Source: Angiostrongylus vasorum (Eukaryota; Nematoda; Chromadorea; Rhabditida; Metastrongylidae). From it: 64,000 nt of DNA. Below, in pieces: positions 56,823-64,000 of the stretch (position 1 is the first letter of the stretch; each line of letters begins with the position of its first letter). Both the position numbers and the translations under genes were made by a program. The notes under the pieces were generated by a model, which was not told the origin of the DNA, searched no databases, and worked only from the letters and a program-made list of their open reading frames with translations. Location: assembly GCA_018806985.1 (NCBI GenBank), contig JADANN010000400.1, forward strand, positions 1,291,173-1,355,172, read 5' to 3'.

Positions 56823-59800
56823 GCCATGGTCCTTTTCTGGAGTTATTTGATGTCGAAGGTTCTCGGAAGATTGCTGCTCATAAGTTGTTTCGACGGCGAC
56901 GATATCTACAAAATTGGAAATGCTCTAGGTACGTTTTTCGAACAGATCGTCAATCTTATGCTGGCTAAAAAGTGCATACATGAGTTTTTTCACGACTGGG
57001 TTTATAACACGTAGTAGAATAGCACAGCATAGGTTGTTGTAGTAGGAACAACAATACACTTACTGTGGTACTACTCATAACTGTCTGCTGCATTGGTAAT
57101 AAAATTGTTCAACATTCATAGCGAAAATCTAATTCGGTTCGCCACTAAGTTATCGCTGCTTGTAAATCCCTTACTTGCTCATGCAGCAGACTCAGAACAG
57201 TCAACGAACTAATCACTCATTAATTATGAATATTTTTTTCTTACACATGGTTTCACGAAAGTTTATTCACGCGAATAGGTGCTTGGAGAAAATACGTTAA
57301 TCCAGTAGTATTCCAGCTAATGTATTTCTCACTAGACGATTTCGTAATGTTTTGTAGTTCTTGATGGACTTCGAATATAGTATGCGGCGACGCTCAAGCA
57401 ACTGAATGCACACAATAGGTGGACGAAAAGGGCGACATATAGCGTAATGGTCAAAGACCCCATTTAACAGATACCTAATCATTGTTCTGACCTCGCACCA
57501 ATTTTAACCAAGCTCCATGACGTTAGCGAATTGGTTGCAGACTTCTACGGCACCATAAGAGAAATTCGTGAAACATTGGTGGACCATCCAAAGCCAGTCT
57601 AGCCTGTGAAGCCCTTCATCAGTGCTTGATAGAGTCCAAAGCATGACACAGCCCTAGAGGGGTTATCAACAAGTAACACTTTATCTTCTACTTTTTATGC
57701 TGTTCAGAACATTTGCACTTTATATTCCATCATACTATTCCATGCTTTTCGACAGACGAGTTTTCCTCGAGAAATCCGTCCTCACATTTCGCATAAACAC
57801 AGTGCCGCTTTAAAGTTGATTTTTTCAAAATGGTACGAACATCTTGGTGGAGTGTCGACACATCAAACTACCGTTAGCGAAACTGAAAATTGTTATACAA
57901 GTATGCCATCATGTGTTACGTGTGCGACAAATTTGATCTCTTTGTTGCTTGTATTTTCAAGTGAGAAAAAATTCTGATTTTCCTCGTGCTGCTTTATCGG
58001 TATGTCTACTAGCTCGTTTTCTTAACGATCCTAAGCTTCTACTCGAGGGAACAAATTTAAGTTGTCGTTAGGCTGGAGCATCTGTGTATCTTGAAGCACA
58101 TACACATTCTATCATAGCTGTTGCTATAGTTAAACATTACTCAGACGTTTCCTAGGGTCAATGTTGGAACGGGGACGCGTGGCGCAGCGGTCGGAAGCGC
58201 TCTGCAACACATACGTGGAATCGGTCCTTGTACCCATAACCAACCAAGCCTTACATCCCTCCGGGGTCAGCAAATTGGTACCATACTTGTCTGGGAGGAT
58301 AGCAGCACTGCCTCGATACATCGGTAGGCCACCGCGAGTCATTATAGAGGCCAGATATGCATTCAATCACCTCCAACGTTGCTTTGTCAAGTCGAATGCA
58401 TGACTCATCCCTCAGGGATTGATCTACGCTGACAGCTTTATCCTTTATCCTTTTATGTTGCAAAGAAATAATTTCGAAACTAGAATCGTTGAAAGGTAGC
58501 GGTGTACGGCGGCGACACCATCAGCTATTTGACATGGACATTAGTAAACATTGCTTTTCTATTACTAAGTAATAGCAATAGCTAGCAAGTAAATGTTCTG
58601 AAGCTGATTCTGCTTAGGTGGTGCTTTCATCCTTGGTAAACGATCGATATTGACTGACGAAAGGCTGTTCGGAGAGAACACAGAGGAACGCTTAACATTT
58701 TGCACATTGTTCGAAGTACCTTTGGAGGTTGCACCTTTGGATGAAGGAAACGAGGTGCTGTTGATTCCATCGCTTCAATTTCGTCCTTTTTATGCGTCAA
58801 TTTAGGTTGCTATATCGTTTCGGAACTCTTTGACAGCGTTATATCGCTATGAAGAGCCGCCGTTCGAAATGGCTATGCTAAAATGTGTCTGGTTGAAGGG
58901 ATTTAGTTCTATGTGCGATTTAACACAAATTAATTTCGCTTAAATCTCTTCAATTTTGAGGCACCGTTCCTCCATTTGTTCAAAACTACCTGATTTCAGC
59001 ACAAGTTGCCTGCTATTAGGATCGTCGTGGAACAGTCTTATTGTGGTTGCTGGAACTAACGATGGTAACATTTTAATAAGTGTGCCATCCTTAGGGGATG
59101 CCATTCGTGCTAAGCTTAAATGTCATCGAGTGAGCGAACGAGAATGTGAAACTCATGCCGAGAGTGTTGATTAAATAATCCAGCGAAGGATCAGCGATAT
59201 TATTCGATAGGATGGGTTGTTGTATTCTGTCGCTAACGACTGCACTTTGGCTGTGTGGGACGCATCCAACTTGATGGATTCATGTGATGCTATGTCGGTA
59301 CCAAAGAATATTATTTTATCACAGAGTAACGCATTTTGTCATGTTCATTTGAAGAAATGGTCGACATCTTGCGAAATTTACTGTACATTTAAATTTGAGC
59401 AGGGTGAAGAAGAGCCAAGTGTTTCAATAAACGAATCAGCTTTCACTAACGTAATACCGTATTTCACACAATGTTATTTTAGCGATAATATCTCTTTCAA
59501 GGACAATGGCTTACTGGGTCAAGAGCATTGCCGAAGTGATTGCCGCTGGTGCCTTTGTGTCGATACCGACGGTTACATTTATACGGGCGGTGTCGATGGG
59601 TTAGCTTAAGAATGAATGTTCTTTCATCGATGCTTGCGCATATGTAGACAACAAACTGAAAGAAGTCTATGGGAGAAACATCGACGATGTCTCAGTTGTA
59701 GCACTTCACATTATTAATCGACGATTGGTATGACATATTTCTAGCATTATGAGTAGTGGAAATGTTCTTCTGTCATTATTATTTGCAGTTCGTGGCTTGC

Positions 59801-60150
59801 GAAAGCGGTGTCCTCGTCAGTGTTCCCGTACAAGAACTTTGTGAGCAGCGAAAGATCCAGAACTATCCAATGCAACATGTTGTGGCCTTTGTTACTGGGC
59901 ACGGCGTGATACATCATGTGACGAGAACTAATGGGTGAGGGCTCAATTCAAAACTGCTTATTCTGAGCTGTTTTATTTTCTCCATAGAACTGCTTTGAAG
60001 CTTATAGTGGTGGTCAGAAAAAATTTTTCCAGATTCCTTGCCAGGAGCCCGCTCTATACAACTACAATATACGACAATGAAAAATGGAAGATTTGCTGGC
60101 GCCCAGTCGAGTCACTCTACTATGAACGGGCGGACCACTGTTACAGGTAA
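56823..60150 (+). CDS. WD40-repeat protein, multi-exon, possibly damaged
   Basis: Exons: 56,823-56,928; 57,471-57,596; 57,756-57,900; 57,962-58,060; 58,618-58,754; 58,806-58,912; 59,000-59,129; 59,211-59,727; 59,789-59,934; 59,988-60,150. Phases agree at every junction from 57,471 onward; only the first join fails. The N-terminal half is non-propeller (HDVSELVADFYGTIREIRET; SKWYEHLGGVSTHQ). The C-terminal half shows WD40 blades: SSWNSLIVVAGTNDGNILIS, LLYSVANDCTLAVWDASN, DTDGYIYTGGVDGL and RRLFVACESGVLVSVPV. WD40 propellers are protein-interaction platforms; the specific family is not recognised. Exon 59,211-59,727 needs a one-base shift at about 59,604 to read through. The last exon enters an RTE fragment and stops on that element's TAA. 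Rep-B lies in the intron 58,061-58,617. Exons at 52.5-53.6 kb may be its 5' part and 61.0 kb a further blade. Confidence 0.65.
58170..58465 (+). repeat. Rep-B tRNA-derived SINE in a WD40-gene intron
   Basis: GGGGACGCGTGGCGCAGCGG (A box), GGAATCGGTCCTTGTACCC (B-box region), CCCTCCGGGGTCAGCAAATT, ATATGCATTCAATCACCTCC, GTCAAGTCGAATGCATG and TTTATCCTTTATCC tail. Same orientation as the gene. Confidence 0.8.
60050..60150 (+). mobile_element. RTE retrotransposon 3' coding fragment, exonised
   Basis: NEKWKICWRPVESLYYERAD followed by TAA parallels EKWKIYWPPLKSLDDQRGDR followed by TGA at 13,050-13,107; the DNA is collinear (AAATGGAAGATTTGCTGGC against AAATGGAAGATTTACTGGC). It lies in the reading frame of the last WD40 exon. 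Confidence 0.65.
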
Positions 60151-60464
60151 TATGACAAATTACTTTCAAACGATGAGGGTTCCATACCACTGTGAACTCG
60201 CATAATATCATCCTGCCCGAGATGAAATAGTATATATTTGTCGTCAAATGTTTGTCGTTAAATGACTAAAGCGAAATGCCTCTCTCACCTGGCGATCTTG
60301 CTTTCTCTAAAATAAAGGGTTTGGTAGCGTATGACAACATACGTTTCGACCAAACCACTTTAATTTTGTGATTTATCAACCATTGTTTGCTTGAATGAAA
60401 AATAAGATTTCAGATGGTTGAATTTTCGACGTAATAACTAAGTCCCCTATAGTCCTAATCTTTT

Positions 60465-60840
60465 TTTATTTACTGCCTATTCTTTTTAATGGCAGGGTAG
60501 GTTGCGAAATATAACTTTCATAATGCTGAGATATTTGCAAAACTCCGGACTGCAGGTGTCTGCGGTGGGGAACGAACGCGCTATTGTCCTTTCCGAGAAG
60601 TAACGCGTTCACCATCACACCATGCGGGCCCTTCGTTCCGCCTGTCTCCCAGCTAGTTCTATCGATCACAGCCATCAGCATTCTATCGATAGAACCAGCT
60701 GAGAGACAGGCGAAACGAAGGACCTGCATGGTGTGATGGTGAACGCGTTACTCCCCGGAAAGGACAATAGCGCGTTCGTTCCCCACAGCAGACACCTGCA
60801 GTCCGGAGTTTTGCAAATATCTCAGCATTATATAAGCCCC
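60465..60840. repeat. Rep-C foldback: two inverted copies
   Basis: The left arm (about 60,520-60,665) reads TTTGCAAAACTCCGGACTGC to GCCTGTCTCCCAGC. The right arm (about 60,690-60,830) is its near-perfect reverse complement (CTGAGAGACAGGCGAAACGA to CAGTCCGGAGTTTTGCAAAT). Arms of about 140 bases with a loop near 25 bases give a long hairpin. Confidence 0.85.
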
Positions 60841-61017
60841 TATAGTTTCAGTGAATATATGTGATATTTTCTTCCTGACATATTGTGTAGATCGCATGGA
60901 AGTATGTTCTTAACCATTTGTAGAATTCCACCAATTTAGCTAGAATTTGTGTTTGTTCGTCCTTTGACAATATGAATCGAATGGTTCTCTATCTATCTAC
61001 AATCATGAACTGATAAA
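60841..61017. other. Spacer
   Basis: No recognised feature. Confidence 0.3.
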
Positions 61018-61257
61018 TTGCTGAAGGATTTCCAGAGAATGGTGAATGTTCGGAATCAAGAACTGCAGACGAGCTTAGACTTCGATGCTATACTGCAACG
61101 ATATTCGATAACGTCAACAATCAAAATCTTGACCATAGCAGTAGTAACTTCCGTCGAACTAGGAATATTCATCGCAGCTGGAGCGGCCTCAGACACCCTT
61201 TTTTTGTGCTACCTTCAGTCTGAATTCATTCTATGCTTACATGCACACTTCTCCTGA
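61018..61257 (+). CDS. Possible further WD40 blade exon
   Basis: An open stretch reads RMVNVRNQELQTSLDFDAIL and then IKILTIAVVTSVELGIFIAA, a pattern of alternating hydrophobic strands like the blades upstream. A TTTCCAG acceptor lies at 61,033 but favours another frame (NGECSESRTADELRL...). Donor unclear. If real, the WD40 gene continues past the RTE fragment by splicing around it. Confidence 0.3.
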   Translation: MLKDFQRMVNVRNQELQTSLDFDAILQRYSITSTIKILTIAVVTSVELGIFIAAGAASDTLFLCYLQSEFILCLHAHFS

Positions 61258-64000
61258 GGTTCGTTTGTGTCCTTTACCTGTAGAGACATGTCTTAGGATT
61301 GGTTGTCTCTAATGTGGTAATGGCTCCCGTCTTCCGTCTCATTGACAGATGAGCCAACGAATTCTATTAAGAAACAACGAGCGTTCTATGAAGATGAAGA
61401 GGAAAAAAAGTGCTTCGTTTAGACTAAATCGTGCGCATATTTTACTAGAAAGTCAAAAGCAACGAATAGCAAATCACCTCAGGAATATTTTATTAGGTTC
61501 TTAGGAAGCTAGTGAACCGATTTCTGCCTATATTTCTGGATTGGTATATCTCTGCTCGGAATAAAAATTATTGACCGGAATAAAAGCCATTAGAGCCTAC
61601 ATAAGTTTTCCAATGAAAAGCAAGTTTATTCATGCTTGCACGAAAATTCTGGACCGCCGGAGGCAATGATGTCGTTGTCGGCAGTTTCTTCTTCAGCTGG
61701 CTTTGTGAACATTTATTACAGAGGAATTTGTCGAGATTTTTTGAAAAAGCGCTGGTCGGTAGACGAGAGATCTGGCGACAATGACTAGTGAGAGAGGGTT
61801 TCGTATCACAGCTCGTTCAGCTTTTTTTGCGTCTCTATTCCTACATTTAGCTGCCCGTTGTCGTGGGGAAAATTTGATCGCTTTCTGTCGACCTATACAG
61901 GGCACAGGCGTTAACGTTTATGGCGCGTTTCTTCTATTCGCAGGACGTGTTTCTCTTCTCCACTTGTTTTTATCCAGATGCGGAGAGATTTTGATAGGTT
62001 AATAGAGCAACAAACCACCAAGCGCTCCGCTTGACTTTCTTTTGGTGAAATTTCGACTTTTGGAATTGCTGCAGAAACCGTATTTCTGTTCAGTCACAGA
62101 ACCAGTTGTCGCTGGTTATCACAGTGAATTCATTTCTCGTCCGCCATCGCAGTGCGGTTCAGAAACGGATCGTTCTGCTTTTGCAGAAGTCTCGACGATA
62201 CCTCAAAACATCGATTTCTTTGACTATCACTCAAATCGAGAAGCATTCACTTTTAGAGCCTCTTAGACTTTATATTTTAAAGATTCTCGGAAACAGCTGA
62301 TGTGATTTTTATGCCGAGTTTTTTGTATGTTCTCAAAAGGGTGTGCGTGTATTTGGTTCTGCTAAGCCCGTCAATCCATTGTTAGCAGTATTAGAAAAGA
62401 CATTTGCACCGTGACATTTTCAACGTCGAATTAGCCATGACCAAATTTTCGGGAATGACAGTGCGCTTTAGGTTCGCAAAGACATCCCTGGTTCCATATC
62501 TCATTGAGTTTCAAGCCTTTTTTCGCCGCCGTAGCTCAGTATTTGAGTTCTTAGGAGCTTTGTCATCGTCGCTCTTCTTACATCTGAAATTGTAGCCTTT
62601 AAAAATCTCTCGAACCGCAGTGTATAATCCAATTCAATTGCACCGAGGCGGAGTGCATGAAACGTTATTTGTAATGGTTTATGACAATACAGCATTTGGA
62701 ATGAAGAACAATTGCTAAAATGTATACGAGTGAAATAAAACTGCAGTTCGGACAATCTTTTCGCAGCAAGCTAATAACAACAGTAAATTTTGAGATACAC
62801 ACTGAATAGAGGATACTGTTTGTAATTTGTATTCTTTCATATTTACATGTGTGAGTGAGTGTCTTCCCCAGTCACGTATTTCAGAACGTAGCTATGTGGT
62901 TTCACATTGTAGCGTAAGTAGCAATGCTGTTTCCTTCCGTTACCGTCCTCCTCTTTTGGAGAACAGAGTGATGACACACTTGATCGTCTGCCTTCTCAAA
63001 GTGTTCCGGTATGATTCTAGGGGTTCTATGGTTCCATTACAGACTCCAGTCTGTGCTCAAAATCTCACGTCGAAAACCGTCCCAGTTTTATCAGGGTATT
63101 TTTCACTTTTTTCATCGCATCAAGGCTCGACAGAAGTTATGAAGGCGTTCTTGGTCAGGCTCACCACTAATTTAAAAGCTTTGACAATTAATTGAATTCC
63201 AAATGGTTTTGAACGGAATCGACTCAGAGTTCAAATAATGGCTTTTTTGTTTTCTACTGCGTTCGAGCTTTCTTCCCTCCTTTACTCCCTGATCAACTTT
63301 CTGCGAATTCATTTGAAGGAGGTGACAGGGGCTTTGACGTCGTATTGTGTTGTAGAATAAGATCCATCATCGTTATTTGATCCTGTTCAGCGTGTGTGAA
63401 AGTTGACAGGCTTTTGATGTGATTTCTTCACTCCACTGCTGCCGGTTAAGCAAAGAACGCACATAGCGCATTTACTACATTATTTCGCACACATGGTTCT
63501 TCGTTGCACGGGTAAAACGAGCATTATTGTGCAGACCAAATATGCAATCAATCACAAGGATACTATTTCTGTCTTTCAACTTGCGAACATATCTCAGCTC
63601 GTGAATTTTATTGATTCAAATAGCACCGTAGTAATTTACGAGTTCTTGCTAATGAGTGCTTGTTTCATTTTCTACCAACAGTAATCTATGGAGCCCTGAG
63701 ACGTATGTTTTGCTTTCTTATTTCGTCAAGGACCCTATTTCAATACAGAATCAATCTAGTAAGCAGACTTTTATCGGTCATAACCTATTGGTCTTTACCA
63801 GCATGTTATTGCTATTTAAGAGAATCACTCTTGCTTTGAAAAGCCTAGCAGAATTGATTTCTTCCCAAGTATTTCTTTAAATTTCAGCACTTAGCAAGTT
63901 CAAAGTTCCTTAACATTCGTTAAAACTTGTATATACGTTTAGAGCGAGGAATGTCAAGGTTTCTTCTGTAGGCGCTCCAAGTTATCAACTCTACGAATTT
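61258..64000. other. Unassigned DNA
   Basis: A plus-strand frame at about 62,085-62,266 (VAGYHSEFISRPPSQCGSET ...) looks protein-like, but the overlapping frame 62,106-62,300 is equally open. The 122-codon frame at 62,827-63,195 lacks motifs. A TTTCAG at 63,884-63,889 and a TGTAG at 63,967-63,971 near the window end may precede exons that run off the edge. Confidence 0.25.

Noticed and set aside
60050..60150. Final segment as a genuine WD40 blade
   Set aside because: Its EKWK...W..V.SL pattern and stop match the RTE ORF end at 13.05-13.11 kb at DNA level.
62827..63195. 122-codon plus-strand frame
   Set aside because: No motif, no flanking splice sites with consistent phase.

Overview
The window reads as repeat-rich nuclear DNA of a chromadorean nematode, most likely a clade V (strongylid, hookworm-like) parasite. 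The basis is an interstitial tract of the nematode telomere unit (TTAGGC), short-intron genes with TTTCAG-type acceptors, RTE and Penelope-like retroelement relics, and several SINE-like families repeated through the window. The organism call is inference; no rRNA or mitochondrial marker is present.

Layout. 1-6 kb: a broken Penelope-like element (reverse transcriptase fragments plus three copies of its terminal region, two with a hammerhead-like motif). 6.5-23.2 kb: mostly dispersed repeats and RTE relics, with one small minus-strand membrane-protein gene at 9.6-10.1 kb and a telomere-like tract at 22.96 kb. 23.9-24.5 kb: minus-strand exons of a class V myosin neck (IQ motifs). 26.27-26.62 kb and 26.86-31.10 kb: a divergent pair, a small unknown minus-strand gene and a multi-exon plus-strand gene with an N-terminal membrane anchor. 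31.5-41.4 kb: a tandem satellite of about 9.9 kb and roughly 173 units of 57 bp, in a homogeneous half and an older half with higher-order structure. 43.8-47.6 kb: an MRCK-type kinase gene relic with in-frame stops. 48-54 kb: scattered unassigned exons on both strands between repeats. 56.8-60.15 kb: a WD40-repeat gene whose splice phases can be followed over nine consecutive exons, and which runs in frame into the 3' end of an RTE element. 60.5 kb: a long foldback repeat. 61.3-64 kb: nothing I can assign.

Repeat families (strand convention): Rep-A, about 390 bp, ends 3' in a CAAGTAT-type heptamer tail. Rep-B and Rep-D are tRNA-derived SINEs, oriented from their A box. Rep-C contains GTTTTGCAAATATCTCAGC and has an A/B-box-like pair. 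Genes here do not form an obvious pathway; each was judged on its own exon evidence. Most long open frames are by-products of the 57-bp satellite (57 = 19 codons) or of low-complexity DNA and are not called genes.
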